A stretch of DNA of 57,766 nt from JBAIYU01 sp036763085 (GCF_036763085.1 NZ_JBAIYU010000002.1:1-57766); one strand, 5' to 3'. Positions 14,219 to 22,481 are shown, counted from the stretch's first letter. Numbers and translations: made by a program. The notes: generated by a model from the letters alone, not told the origin.

Positions 14219-15280
14219 TTATCTTTCTACAGTATCGGCAATATATAAACTAGTGTTCTTAGACAAATCAATTTCCGAAAAATCAGTTACAGGCACTTTA
14301 TTCTCGTCTAACAAAATCCTTAGCACAGGTTTTGTTTTAGACTCGCGCGATACATCAACAACTACACCTATTTGCTTATTACTTAACCGTACTACTGACC
14401 CAATAGGATAAACCGCTATATTATCCGTAAAAACCTGAACTAATTCATTGTTAAAGCAAGTGCCTGATGCTTTTTTAATAAGCGCAATAGCTTCATATAC
14501 CGACGTAGCCCGTCGGTAGCAAGATCCTGACACTAAAGCGTCGTATACATCTGCTATACCAACAATCTGCGCATATCGGTTAATCTCATCCCCTTTACAG
14601 CCCTTCGGGTAACCTGATCCATTAATACGTTCATGATGCTGCATAACACATTGAGCCGAAAGCGAACTAATCTTAGGATTTTTGTCGAGTATGTTGAACC
14701 CTATAAGAGGATGTTCTTTTATCTCATCTTCTTCCTGCTGGCTAAATCGACCGTTTTTTGCTAATAGTTCAGGTGATACTCCTAGTTTTCCAATATCGTG
14801 AAGCAATGCTCCTACACCTAACTCATTCAAGCATTCTTTATCATAACCAATACTTATGCCAGCCATTATTGATAAAACACATACATTAACAGAATGGCTA
14901 TATAAATAGTCATCGACTGTTCTCATATCAATGAAATTTACCATTCCTTTATTTTTGGACAACTCAGAAACAAGAAGGTCAACTGTTTTTCGAATCTGAT
15001 TAAGATCAATATTCTGCCCTAGTCTGACTTTTTCAAATAACTCTTTCACACTAGCGACAGCATTGACACGAGTTTTCTCATTTATAACATCCGGAACATC
15101 GATATCAAACGCCGAGTCTTCTTCGATATAAACGTATGTTACTTTTAATTTCTTAAGTTGATAAGTAATGCCCGCATTCATTTGTGTTCCGGCATTAAAA
15201 AGCACTGTGCCATCTGAGCTGTATAGCGGCTTTGCCAGCTTCATTCTTGAAGATATGTTATCCAAGAGAATTCGACGCAT
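14219..15280 (-). CDS. HD-GYP domain phosphodiesterase (putative c-di-GMP hydrolase)
   Basis: 353 residues. A short N-terminal DUF3391-like region (1-60, 'MKLAKPLYSSDGTVLFNAG') precedes the HD-GYP domain (about 110-290). Metal and signature residues are present: 'YLYSHSVNV', 'GALLHDIGKLGVS', 'EIKEHPLIGFNIL', 'HHERINGSGYPKG' and 'QIVGIADVYDAL'. These support hydrolysis of c-di-GMP. The C-terminal 60 residues form a small beta-rich extension ('GSVVRLSNKQIGVVVDVSRE'). It is 9 nt after the FlhB-like gene and so at the end of the ylq operon. It may tune c-di-GMP for the pilus system. There are no membrane segments. Confidence 0.88.
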   Translation of the reverse strand: MRRILLDNISSRMKLAKPLYSSDGTVLFNAGTQMNAGITYQLKKLKVTYVYIEEDSAFDIDVPDVINEKTRVNAVASVKELFEKVRLGQNIDLNQIRKTVDLLVSELSKNKGMVNFIDMRTVDDYLYSHSVNVCVLSIMAGISIGYDKECLNELGVGALLHDIGKLGVSPELLAKNGRFSQQEEDEIKEHPLIGFNILDKNPKISSLSAQCVMQHHERINGSGYPKGCKGDEINRYAQIVGIADVYDALVSGSCYRRATSVYEAIALIKKASGTCFNNELVQVFTDNIAVYPIGSVVRLSNKQIGVVVDVSRESKTKPVLRILLDENKVPVTDFSEIDLSKNTSLYIADTVER

Positions 15281-15289
15281 GCTAACCTC

Positions 15290-15577
15290 CTATTTGGGGA
15301 GTTTTCCTAACCGCTGATCAATCCGGTATACATGAGCCAAAACTTCTGCTATTGCTTGATATAGCTCAGGAGGAATTTCGCGATCTAAGTCAATAGCCAT
15401 TAATACTCCTGTTAGAGTCTTATTGTGATACACAGGGACTGTATTTTTTTGCGCCAAAGCCAAAATTTGTTCAGCTACGTAACCGGAGCCTTTCGCTACA
15501 ACTCTAGGAGCAGTATCTTTTTCTTGATTATAATTCAGGGCGACTGCTTGTTTTGGTTTTTCATGATTAACACTCAT
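15290..15577 (-). CDS. ylqH: FlhB C-terminal-like protein (YlqH type)
   Basis: 95 residues, soluble. It is equivalent to the cytosolic domain of FlhB ('AVALNYNQEKDTAPRVVAKG', 'ALAQKNTVPVYHNKTLTGVL', 'IPPELYQAIAEVLAHVY'). The NPTH autocleavage motif and the membrane part of FlhB are absent, so this is a stand-alone FlhB_C module. It overlaps the upstream gene by ATGA, hence translational coupling. In Bacillus subtilis ylqG-ylqH follow rnhB, the same order as here. A role in flagellar export switching is possible but unproven. Confidence 0.85.
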   Translation of the reverse strand: MSVNHEKPKQAVALNYNQEKDTAPRVVAKGSGYVAEQILALAQKNTVPVYHNKTLTGVLMAIDLDREIPPELYQAIAEVLAHVYRIDQRLGKLPK

Positions 15578-17010
15578 TTTTCACCTATTGAACCAATACT
15601 AATATCCGTCAATATTATAGGGGTAGTTTCGATCGCATTACGTAGTTCTGGGACAAGCTCACTGAAAAGCGGCGCTGCTTTGGGTTCAGTGAAACCAAGT
15701 TTTAGACTAAGATTATTATCCTTGTAAAGCCTAAACATCAAATCAACTATTCCCATATTTTCGGTGTCTAAGCAGATTCTTACCCATGTTTCGCGTTTTT
15801 GTTCCTGCAAACCGCCATGGTTTTCTTCACTCTGCTGAAAGACATGGATAAAGGCCGGATATGCTTGGCCATTATCGCCTAAATAAATTGGCGTGGTAAA
15901 AGCCATTATACGATGACTTTCGGCGCTTTCGCTATTTTGAATTTGCGGCGACTTAAATGATTGAGCAAGTTCACCTAACAGCTTGGTGGCACTATTCATC
16001 GTCTTTTGATCTAAACCACTTAGTTCACTTACATCACTTAACTGATTTAGTACCCATAACTGCTGTAGTTCGGGCATATTATATTTTTCAGCGGCTTGCC
16101 TTATTGTGTTCGGAGTACTATGAACACAAGCTTTGATAATATTCTGTAAGCTTTCTAAGTCCTTTTTTGAGTAACTGGCTAGTACATCTTCTTTAAGAAA
16201 TCCCCTCAGCACAGACATATCATTTTTACTAATCTGAGGTTTACTATTTTCCATAATAAATTGAGCAAGAGCCTTTACCATTTGGGTTAGGAGTTTCAAA
16301 TCAGCTTGTATTTTCTCGGATTTGGCATTTGCTAGGCTGCCACTCGTTAGATTACCATTATATAATTGTCCTTGTTTAAGGTTGTCATTACTTTTGGCAA
16401 AGCTTTCAATCAGTTGCTTAAAGCTGTCATTCGGCGTTACATCATCACCACGGACTACTGTCCCAAATATCTTTTTGATAAATGAAGCAGTTTGTTCCTG
16501 AGTTGTAGTATCCGACAATTTACTGATAAGTAAGTACAACCGGTTGTTGGTAAGGCGCTCTCCTCCGTTTTCATCTGGCTCGGATGGAAAGCTATTCTGT
16601 AAAAGTATATCAAGCGAATTGGGTAATTTAGAAGTTTTAGCTACATTTGCGCCTAGAAATTGAAGGGTTTTTGTTAGGGAAGTTAACTGCTCAACAGTGA
16701 AGTTCTGAGTTTTGATTAAATTAGATAGACCTTGGCTAAACAGCGTATCCTTCGGCTGAGTTTGCTTCAGTATCTGTTCAGCTTGATTTTTTATAGGCTG
16801 TGGCAGAGCTTGAAGCAATTCATTTCTCTTCATCATTGTTTTTGACAATTGCTCTAGCATCATATTAATGGATTCATCAATTGCCAGTTGAGTATGTACT
16901 GCCTTCCCGGGAGTGCCGATACTCTGCTGACCATCAATGTCTACACTTGAATTTTTCATGTCACGAAGGTGATTTGCCACAGATCCGGCGATTCCAAGAT
17001 CAACCTTCAT
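15574..17010 (-). CDS. YlqG-like protein with FliK C-terminal-like domain
   Basis: 478 residues. The N-terminal 370 residues are helical, polar and low in conservation ('NELLQALPQPIKNQAEQIL'). The last 110 residues form a compact beta-type domain ('AYPAFIHVFQQ', 'TWVRICLDTENMGIVDLMF', 'LSLKLGFTEP') resembling the FliK hook-length control C-terminal domain. FliK_C physically contacts FlhB_C during export switching, and the FlhB_C-like gene is coupled directly downstream. GGGGGG gives a strong SD. It overlaps the 3' end of rnhB by 11 nt. The name rests on synteny with Bacillus ylqG and on the C-terminal look. Confidence 0.65.
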   Translation of the reverse strand: MKVDLGIAGSVANHLRDMKNSSVDIDGQQSIGTPGKAVHTQLAIDESINMMLEQLSKTMMKRNELLQALPQPIKNQAEQILKQTQPKDTLFSQGLSNLIKTQNFTVEQLTSLTKTLQFLGANVAKTSKLPNSLDILLQNSFPSEPDENGGERLTNNRLYLLISKLSDTTTQEQTASFIKKIFGTVVRGDDVTPNDSFKQLIESFAKSNDNLKQGQLYNGNLTSGSLANAKSEKIQADLKLLTQMVKALAQFIMENSKPQISKNDMSVLRGFLKEDVLASYSKKDLESLQNIIKACVHSTPNTIRQAAEKYNMPELQQLWVLNQLSDVSELSGLDQKTMNSATKLLGELAQSFKSPQIQNSESAESHRIMAFTTPIYLGDNGQAYPAFIHVFQQSEENHGGLQEQKRETWVRICLDTENMGIVDLMFRLYKDNNLSLKLGFTEPKAAPLFSELVPELRNAIETTPIILTDISIGSIGEK

Positions 17011-17788
17011 TACTATCCCCCCACGATTTTATGGGTTCAAAACTTTTTCTATGTATTGTGCACGGTCCTAGGCTGTTTATTGCTTTTATATGCTCTGCCG
17101 TTCCGTAGCCCTTATGTTTAGCAAAACCATAGCCAGGAAACTCATTATCGTAGTTTTCCATAATAGCATCCCGCTCAACTTTAGCAATAATCGAAGCTGC
17201 AGCTATTGAGGCAGACAGTGCATCACCATTAATTAATGATAAGGACGGAATTTTTATTTCAGTCAGTGGCACTGCATCAATCAATACAGCTTCTGGCTGA
17301 GGAGTAAGCGAGGCTATTGCTTCGTACATTCCTTTAACGGTAGCTTGATATATATTTAGCTCGTCGATTTGAGTCGCGTCAACTACGATATGAGTTGTTG
17401 TAATGGCATTCTTTTTAATGTCTTGGTACAATTTTAGTCTCTGTATAGCTGAAAGCTTTTTTGAATCGTTCAAATAAGGCAAATGGTATCCGATTGGCAA
17501 TATAGCTGCTCCGATTACAACAGGTCCTGCTAGCGGACCTCGGCCAGCTTCGTCAACTCCTGCAATCAATTTAATGCCTTTATCATATAGCTGCTGTTCG
17601 TGAAAAAACATCTTGCGCAGACGTTCTTTTTCAATCTCGAGCTCTAATTGGCGCTGCTGCCATTTCTGCAGTAAACGAATAACAGAAACCCGTGAATCGT
17701 CTTTAAGAGAAGTAATTGCGCTTTCGGGAACATTATCTTGGGCTAGAAGAGACGACACTTGTGCTACAGTTAAATGGCTTTTATGCAA
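17000..17788 (-). CDS. rnhB: Ribonuclease HII
   Basis: About 262 residues. It removes misincorporated ribonucleotides and RNA primers from DNA. Catalytic motifs are 'IAGVDEAGRGPLAGPVV' (DEG), 'YLNDSKKLSA', 'AVLIDAVPL' and 'GDALSASIAAASIIAKVERD'. An extra N-terminal 70 residues with an RNase HII-associated helical region is typical of Firmicute enzymes. The start is TTG 17788, 6 nt after GGAGTG; the ATG at 17815 has no SD. A terminator separates it from rbgA upstream, so it likely begins a new transcript that runs into ylqG-ylqH-HD-GYP. Confidence 0.93.
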   Translation of the reverse strand: MHKSHLTVAQVSSLLAQDNVPESAITSLKDDSRVSVIRLLQKWQQRQLELEIEKERLRKMFFHEQQLYDKGIKLIAGVDEAGRGPLAGPVVIGAAILPIGYHLPYLNDSKKLSAIQRLKLYQDIKKNAITTTHIVVDATQIDELNIYQATVKGMYEAIASLTPQPEAVLIDAVPLTEIKIPSLSLINGDALSASIAAASIIAKVERDAIMENYDNEFPGYGFAKHKGYGTAEHIKAINSLGPCTIHRKSFEPIKSWGDSNEG

Positions 17789-17869
17789 AATAATCACTCC
17801 GAAATAATAAAACATTCTATTTCTTGTATATTCTTGATAAGTCAGAAAAACCCTGTCAGCGTTCTTTAT

Positions 17870-17895
17870 AAAGTTGACACACAGTTGTCAACTTT
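17870..17895. promoter_or_regulatory. Perfect inverted repeat upstream of rnhB
   Basis: AAAGTTGACA, 6-nt spacer, TGTCAACTTT. It has 10-bp perfect arms in the leader/promoter zone of the rnhB operon. It contains TTGACA on both strands. It may be an operator for a dimeric repressor or a promoter with overlapping symmetry; spacing to the nearest -10-like TATAAA is too short (15 nt) for a good sigma-A promoter. Confidence 0.45.
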
Positions 17896-17944
17896 AATTT
17901 CATCATTATTCGACGACTATAGAGACCTCCCTTAATTTCCAAAT

Positions 17945-17975
17945 AAAAAAAGAATAGCGTGTTACGCTATTCTTT
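17945..17975 (-). terminator. Terminator after rbgA
   Basis: Stem AAAGAATAGCG with a 5-nt loop and the complement, followed on the minus strand by a run of seven U residues. It lies right after the rbgA stop codon. Confidence 0.85.
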
Positions 17976-17988
17976 GAAGTTAAAATAT

Positions 17989-18864
17989 TTACTTTATATC
18001 ATCTAATGTAAATCGGCCAAGTTTGCCTGCGCGAAATTCATTTAAGATTATTCGCCGCACTTTTTCTTCGTCAACAATTCCTCCGCTGCGCAGGCAGCCG
18101 CGCTTAGCACCAATAACTTTAAGTAGTTCAGCGCTGTCTTGGGGCAATGGAGGTGTAAGCTTATAGCGCTCTATTAATCTTTCACTGTAGTTTTCCTGAA
18201 GAAAAGTTAAAAACTTTGCCATTACTTTTTCCATGTCATATACTTCATCATTAATGGCCCCCGTTACCGCAAGCTTGAAGCCAACTTCGGGGTCCTCGAA
18301 TTTTGGCCATAAAACGCCTGGAGTATCGAGGAGCTCTAAATTCTTGCCAATTTTAATCCACTGCTTCCCCCTAGTTACGCCAGGTTTATCAGCAGTACGG
18401 ACTGTTGCAGTGCCTAATAGTCGGTTAATAAGCGAAGATTTCCCGACATTCGGAATACCTAATATCATTGCACGAACTGCCCGCGGATTTATCCCTTTGG
18501 CAATAAGGCTGTTGATCTTGGTACTGGCAAGCTGCTCTACTCTGCTTACTAAGGTTTTTGCCCCTTTTCCGGTCATCGAATCTAGCGCAACTACCTGTAA
18601 GCCTCTGCTGCGAAATTCAGCTATCCATCGTTCAGTCCAGTCAGGTTCGGCTAAATCTGCTTTATTTAGCGCCACTACTCTTGGCTTATTTTCAATAATA
18701 TCATTGATTACTGGATTAGCACTGCTGATAGGTAGCCTAGCGTCAACAAGCTCAATAACCACATCGACCAGTTTTAGGTTTTCGCGAATCATTCGCTGGG
18801 CCTTTGCCATGTGTCCAGGGAACCAATTTATGTTCATTTGAGGTGTTTCGTTAGTTTCGTTCAT
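17989..18864 (-). CDS. rbgA: Ribosome biogenesis GTPase RbgA (YlqF)
   Basis: About 291 residues. It is a circularly permuted GTPase: G4 'VALNKADLAEPDW' comes before G1 'GIPNVGKSSLINRLLG', followed by G3 'LLDTPGVLWPKF'. 'NWFPGHMAKA' at the N-terminus is a family hallmark. It is required for late 50S assembly (L16 incorporation) in Bacillus. ATG 18864 is selected with GAGAGTG 6 nt upstream; an in-frame GTG lies 9 nt earlier within the SD. It is in the conserved order rplS-lepB-rbgA-rnhB. Confidence 0.94.
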   Translation of the reverse strand: MNETNETPQMNINWFPGHMAKAQRMIRENLKLVDVVIELVDARLPISSANPVINDIIENKPRVVALNKADLAEPDWTERWIAEFRSRGLQVVALDSMTGKGAKTLVSRVEQLASTKINSLIAKGINPRAVRAMILGIPNVGKSSLINRLLGTATVRTADKPGVTRGKQWIKIGKNLELLDTPGVLWPKFEDPEVGFKLAVTGAINDEVYDMEKVMAKFLTFLQENYSERLIERYKLTPPLPQDSAELLKVIGAKRGCLRSGGIVDEEKVRRIILNEFRAGKLGRFTLDDIK

Positions 18865-18907
18865 CAATATCACTCTCTGCGAAAAGTTTATCTTATATAG
18901 TATTCAA

Positions 18908-19435
18908 CTATGGCAGCGACTTTATGTGGTCTAATGGCCAAAACACCAGAACTGCTTTTCCTTTAATAAGTTCAAGCGGGACAAAACCTACATCCTTAAA
19001 CCGACTGTCTTCTGAGTTATTACGATTATCTCCCATTACGAAGACAGTGCCCTCAGGTACAGTTGAAAGAGGGTATGAGCCGCGAGTTTTCTCAAGAATA
19101 TAAGGCTCATTTAAAAGCTGACCATTTACAAATACTCGCCCTTCTTTAAGCTCAATAGTATCGCCAGCCACAGCAATTACACGCTTAATAAAATCTCTGC
19201 TGGGGTCGCGGGGATAACGAAATACTAATACTTCGCCTTTCTCCGGAGTTTTAAAACGGTAGATAAATTTATTTACAACCAATCTTTCACTGTTTACCAG
19301 TGTAGGTCTCATTGACGGTCCTTCGACCATATATAGTTCAACAATAAAATATCGAATGAAAAAGGCTAAAACCACTGCTATAAGTATCGATACTACCCAG
19401 TCTTTTATTTCTTCACCCAGACTTGTATTGCTCAC
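18908..19435 (-). CDS. lepB: Signal peptidase I
   Basis: 175 residues. One N-terminal membrane anchor ('WVVSILIAVVLAFFIRYFIV') is followed by the catalytic Ser in 'VEGPSMRPTL', catalytic Lys in 'RDFIKRVIAV', and box E 'MGDNRNNSEDSR'. It removes signal peptides from exported proteins outside the membrane. The start is GTG 19435 with AGGGGG 8 nt upstream; the open frame extends upstream to 19558, but that extension overlaps rplS and lacks prepeptidase features. It lies between rplS and rbgA, preceded by a stem-loop that may attenuate read-through from rplS. Confidence 0.94.
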   Translation of the reverse strand: MSNTSLGEEIKDWVVSILIAVVLAFFIRYFIVELYMVEGPSMRPTLVNSERLVVNKFIYRFKTPEKGEVLVFRYPRDPSRDFIKRVIAVAGDTIELKEGRVFVNGQLLNEPYILEKTRGSYPLSTVPEGTVFVMGDNRNNSEDSRFKDVGFVPLELIKGKAVLVFWPLDHIKSLP

Positions 19436-19463
19436 TTTGTTTTCCCCCTGATTGAAATGAATA

Positions 19464-19488
19464 ATAGGGACTGCATTACAGTCCCTAT
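19464..19488 (-). terminator. Stem-loop after rplS
   Basis: Perfect 10-bp stem ATAGGGACTG with a 5-nt loop, just after the rplS stop. The T-run is weak (TATTATTCATTT), so it is probably a partial terminator between rplS and lepB. Confidence 0.6.
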
Positions 19489-19493
19489 CAATA

Positions 19494-19835
19494 CTAGCGT
19501 TTTTCTCTGATACGAGCAGCTTTACCAGTAAGGTTGCGCAAGTAGTACAATTTAGCACGACGTACGATACCTCTGCGAGCTACTTCGATTTTTTCGATAC
19601 GAGGAGAATGTACAGGGAATGTACGCTCTACACCAACATTATAAGAAACACGTCTTACAGTGAAAGTCTCACGTACTCCGCCGCTTTGGCGGTTGATTAC
19701 AACACCTTCGAAAACCTGGATACGCTCACGGTTACCCTCGACAACCTTTACGTGAACACGTACTGTGTCCCCTGGTTTGAATGAAGGAATATCCTTGCGA
19801 AGTTGTTCTTGTTCAAGAGCTTGAATAATGTTCAT
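19494..19835 (-). CDS. rplS: 50S ribosomal protein L19
   Basis: 113 residues, full length. Characteristic blocks are 'FKPGDTVRVHVKVVEGNRER', 'IQVFEGVVI', 'TFTVRRVSYNVGVERTFPVH' and 'ARRGIVRRAKLYYLR'. It lies at the 30S-50S interface. AAGGAGG precedes the ATG. It has its own sigma-A promoter and a leader that looks like the Firmicute L19 leader, so autogenous control is likely. Confidence 0.97.
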   Translation of the reverse strand: MNIIQALEQEQLRKDIPSFKPGDTVRVHVKVVEGNRERIQVFEGVVINRQSGGVRETFTVRRVSYNVGVERTFPVHSPRIEKIEVARRGIVRRAKLYYLRNLTGKAARIREKR

Positions 19836-19905
19836 TTATTATTTCCTCCTTATTTAGACGTTCATGCCGGATAAAGCAGAGGACCATCTACGTTACACGA
19901 AAAAC
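19836..19905 (-). ncRNA. Ribosomal protein L19 leader (Firmicute type)
   Basis: The leader reads GTAACGTAGATGGTCCTCTGC...GGCATGAACGTC before AAGGAGG. The blocks TGGTCCTCTGC and GCATGAACG, framed by complementary ACGT elements, match what I recall of the Firmicute L19 leader (Rfam L19_leader). It is an RNA element on which L19 is thought to repress its own synthesis. Recognition is by memory of the consensus, not by a search. Confidence 0.65.
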
Positions 19906-19934
19906 ATTATACCATATCATTAAAGGAAACTCAA
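19906..19934 (-). promoter_or_regulatory. Sigma-A promoter of rplS
   Basis: TTGAGT (19934-19929), 17 nt, TATAAT (19911-19906), with an extended -10 TG one base upstream. Near-consensus housekeeping promoter. Confidence 0.85.
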
Positions 19935-19955
19935 GAAATATATGGACAAATAACG

Positions 19956-20531
19956 TTATTCGTTAATCCACCACTTTTCTCCCAGAAGTCTATCTAAAAT
20001 AATAGCTACTGCTGCTCGTACAGGTAGATGATTATAGTCACCCGGCCCATATATAGGTTCTAGAATATAATCAAACTTTTCCATAACTTCTTTTTGAATA
20101 CCCCAACCTGTGCCAAACAACAGTAAACATGGTCTATTTTCATTTTCAATGTTATGACGGAGCTGCTGATAAGAAACAGTGTTTGAATACTTTCTGGCGT
20201 CTGTTGTAACAATAAATGGTTCTGTTCCTTCTATTTCTTTAATCCTGTTGACGGCAGTTTCGATGCTTTCAGACAGTTCTATAATACTAAAAGCCTCTCG
20301 CCGATCAGGATTATAACTTCCACCATATCCTTCCTGCCAGTAAGTTAGCACTTCCTTTGCTAACGCGGCCTGGCTTTCAAGCGGATGGATAATAAAATAC
20401 TTTCGTATGTCATATGTGCGCGCCGTACGCGCAATATCATGGATATCAAAATTCGTTAACGCTGTCGTAACTACTTCATCGTTTTTATTATAAATTGGGT
20501 AGTGCACCAAACCTATATAAATAGGAAACAT
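19956..20531 (-). CDS. SPOUT-fold RNA methyltransferase (Methyltrn_RNA_4 type)
   Basis: 191 residues. It belongs to the uncharacterised SPOUT family usually found after trmD in Negativicutes, Clostridia and deltaproteobacteria. It carries 'IGLVHYPIYNKND', 'NFDIHDIARTARTYDI', 'PCLLLFGTGWGI' and the knot-like C-terminal 'NHLPVRAAVAIILDRLLG'. It is presumed to transfer a methyl group from SAM to tRNA or rRNA; the target is unknown. The start is ATG 20531, with GGAGG about 6 nt upstream and 1 nt after the trmD stop. The frame could extend to 20564 inside trmD but has no SD. Confidence 0.82.
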   Translation of the reverse strand: MFPIYIGLVHYPIYNKNDEVVTTALTNFDIHDIARTARTYDIRKYFIIHPLESQAALAKEVLTYWQEGYGGSYNPDRREAFSIIELSESIETAVNRIKEIEGTEPFIVTTDARKYSNTVSYQQLRHNIENENRPCLLLFGTGWGIQKEVMEKFDYILEPIYGPGDYNHLPVRAAVAIILDRLLGEKWWINE

Positions 20532-20532
20532 A

Positions 20533-21279
20533 CTATCCTCCGGCAAGCTGAGCGATAATTTCATCTAAGAGTTTTTTATCATCAGTACTAAGTTCTACCT
20601 TATCCAGTAAATCTGGACGTCGCACTAGCGTGTTTTGAAGTGATTGTTTACGGCGCCATCGCTCAATTTTAGCGTGATCACCTGAAAGCAGTATTTCCGG
20701 GACTTCGTATCCAGCGTATTCGCGCGGCCTTGTATATTGAGGATATTCCAACAGACCATTATAGAAGGAATCATGCTTAGCCGAGTCGTTAGAACCAAGC
20801 ACACCTGGCAGCATCCGCGCAACCGAATCGACAATGACCATTGCCGGAAGTTCGCCGCCTGTAAGGACATAATCTCCAATCGATATGGCCTCATCTGCAA
20901 GGAATTGTCCTACTCTGGCATCAATACCCTCATAATGTCCGCATATAAATACCAGCTGCTCATACTCGGCAAGTTGTTTGCATTTTTGCTGATCGAAGCG
21001 GCTGCCTCCGGGGCACATAAGAATTACACGGCGTTTTTCAATATTAGCTTCAGAAACAATACTTTCGACAGCGCGAAAAAACGGCTCTGGCTTCATGACC
21101 ATGCCTGAACCTCCGCCAAAGGGATAATCATCAACAATACGATGTTTATCATAAGTAAAATCCCGGGGATTTACAACGTTGATATCGAGCAGATTATTTT
21201 CCCTGGCTCTTTTAATTATGCTGTGACCAAATGGCCCAGCAAACATTTCAGGAAATAATGTAACAATATCAATTCTCAT
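20533..21279 (-). CDS. trmD: tRNA (guanine-N1)-methyltransferase
   Basis: 248 residues. It methylates G37 of tRNAs to prevent frameshifting. SPOUT knot motifs are 'ICGHYEGIDARV', 'SIGDYVLTGGELPAMVIVDS' and 'RMLPGVLG', together with the N-terminal 'RIDIVTLFPEMF' and 'DDYPFGGGSGMVMKPEP'. GGAGTAG precedes the ATG. It sits 3 nt after rimM in the ffh-rpsP-khpA-ylqD-rimM-trmD operon. Confidence 0.96.
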   Translation of the reverse strand: MRIDIVTLFPEMFAGPFGHSIIKRARENNLLDINVVNPRDFTYDKHRIVDDYPFGGGSGMVMKPEPFFRAVESIVSEANIEKRRVILMCPGGSRFDQQKCKQLAEYEQLVFICGHYEGIDARVGQFLADEAISIGDYVLTGGELPAMVIVDSVARMLPGVLGSNDSAKHDSFYNGLLEYPQYTRPREYAGYEVPEILLSGDHAKIERWRRKQSLQNTLVRRPDLLDKVELSTDDKKLLDEIIAQLAGG

Positions 21280-21282
21280 AAA

Positions 21283-21780
21283 CTACTCCCATTCTTCCTG
21301 GAGTTTTACAGTCATTTGACCGCCTTCAATATCAATATTTGTTACTACTTTCTTTAATGCAGGAATAAGCACTTGACGTTTATCTTCCTGCTCGGCCACA
21401 TATACATCATTGCTGCCTGTTTTCAGTACTTCAGTAATTTTTCCGATATATTGCCCTGCATCATCATATACCTTTAGGCCAATAATTTCAAATGTGTAAT
21501 ATTCACCCTTAGGCAATTTTACAGCATCTTTTTTGGCTATTTTAAGTAGTTTACCCCGCAGATGTTCTATATCATTCCTATCATTTAATCCAGAAAACTT
21601 AATAGTTATGCCTTGATTATGAGTTTTAGCATACTCGATATCCAATGTAGAACCATCATCTAAAAAAACGCTCTTTAACTTACTAAACCGCTCAGGAAAA
21701 TCAGTTAAAGGAATAACACGAACTTCACCCCGCACACCGTGCGGGGCTACAATTTTGCCTACAACAAGAAGTTGTTCCAT
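21283..21780 (-). CDS. rimM: 16S rRNA processing protein RimM
   Basis: 165 residues with the RimM N domain ('VGKIVAPHGVRGEVRVIPLT') and C-terminal PRC barrel ('GEYYTFEIIGLKVYDDAGQ', 'DVYVAEQEDKRQVLIPAL'). It assists 30S head maturation through S19. Only one base separates it from the ylqD stop, indicating translational coupling; its own SD is weak. Confidence 0.95.
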   Translation of the reverse strand: MEQLLVVGKIVAPHGVRGEVRVIPLTDFPERFSKLKSVFLDDGSTLDIEYAKTHNQGITIKFSGLNDRNDIEHLRGKLLKIAKKDAVKLPKGEYYTFEIIGLKVYDDAGQYIGKITEVLKTGSNDVYVAEQEDKRQVLIPALKKVVTNIDIEGGQMTVKLQEEWE

Positions 21781-21781
21781 A

Positions 21782-22189
21782 TTAATTGCGAAACGCCAAT
21801 ACTTTGCCGTCTTCCAGCAAAATCTCGGTGTTCATAAGCTTAGGCAGATCGTCGCCGATTTTCACTTCAACGATTCTTTCTAAAGTGCCTTGAACAATTT
21901 CCGAGCCTAATTCTAGTTGAGCGGTTTCTTTAAGCTTGTCTAGCAGATGATTTTTAAATTCAATCCGCTTTTGCTTTTCAGCATCTACTTGCTGACGAAT
22001 AGCAATCAAGCCTTGAGCGTCTTGCTTAGCTTGTTCAGCCATTATGCGCTTAGCATGAAATTCTATTTGTTGCAGTTCGAGATCGGCCTTTTTGATGTTT
22101 TCCTGAATCTCGGCAGCTAAATGTTGCTTTAATTCCTCTGTAACTTTAGCTTTGATAGTTACTGGACACTTTAAAGTAATGCTTTCCAT
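21782..22189 (-). CDS. ylqD: YlqD family protein
   Basis: 135 residues. Family-typical N-terminus 'MESITLKCPVTIKAKVT', then a long charged coiled coil (about 25-95, 'IQENIKKADLELQQIEFHAK') and a C-terminal domain 'GTLERIVEVKIGDDLPKLM'. Function unknown; it is conserved between khpA and rimM in Firmicutes. The start is ATG 22189 with GGTGG 7 nt upstream; 13 extra codons are open before it but cross a stem-loop. Confidence 0.85.
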   Translation of the reverse strand: MESITLKCPVTIKAKVTEELKQHLAAEIQENIKKADLELQQIEFHAKRIMAEQAKQDAQGLIAIRQQVDAEKQKRIEFKNHLLDKLKETAQLELGSEIVQGTLERIVEVKIGDDLPKLMNTEILLEDGKVLAFRN

Positions 22190-22211
22190 GTCAGGCCCAC
22201 CTTTTTTTATA

Positions 22212-22242
22212 GCATAAATAGCCAGCAAGCTGGCTATTATGC
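22212..22242 (-). terminator. Stem-loop between khpA and ylqD
   Basis: GCAT-AATAGCCAGC-AA-GCTGGCTATT-ATGC, a long stem with one bulged base and a 2-nt loop. There is no U-run on the transcribed strand, so it is more likely an RNA processing or stabilising element than a full terminator. Confidence 0.5.
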
Positions 22243-22248
22243 ATTTAT

Positions 22249-22476
22249 TTAGATAATTTCTACAGTCACCTTTTTGCTTTCGCGGGTGGCAGCAGCCTTT
22301 ACAACAGTACGTAGTGCTTTTGCTATACGGCCTTGTTTACCAATTATTTTGCCCATATCATCAGGAGCTACTCGTAATTCGTAAACAGTTGTATTATTAT
22401 CAGCTGCTTCTGTAACACTGACTTGTTCAGGATTTTGTACTAATGCCTTGGCGATAACTTCCACTAATTGTTTCAT
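22249..22476 (-). CDS. khpA: KH-domain RNA-binding protein KhpA (YlqC)
   Basis: 75 residues, a single type II KH domain with the signature 'GKIIGKQGRIAKALRTVVKA'. KhpA pairs with KhpB/Jag and binds many transcripts in Firmicutes, affecting cell elongation. It lies directly after rpsP (5 nt) and before ylqD, the conserved order. Confidence 0.93.
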   Translation of the reverse strand: MKQLVEVIAKALVQNPEQVSVTEAADNNTTVYELRVAPDDMGKIIGKQGRIAKALRTVVKAAATRESKKVTVEII

Positions 22477-22481
22477 AGTTA

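Noticed and set aside
17860..17900. Sigma-A promoter TTGACA...TATAAA for rnhB
   Set aside because: The spacer is about 15 nt, too short; the symmetry is a better explanation.
18908..19558. Longer LepB starting inside rplS
   Set aside because: The extension is Cys-rich, overlaps rplS and lacks an SD; GTG 19435 has AGGGGG at proper distance.
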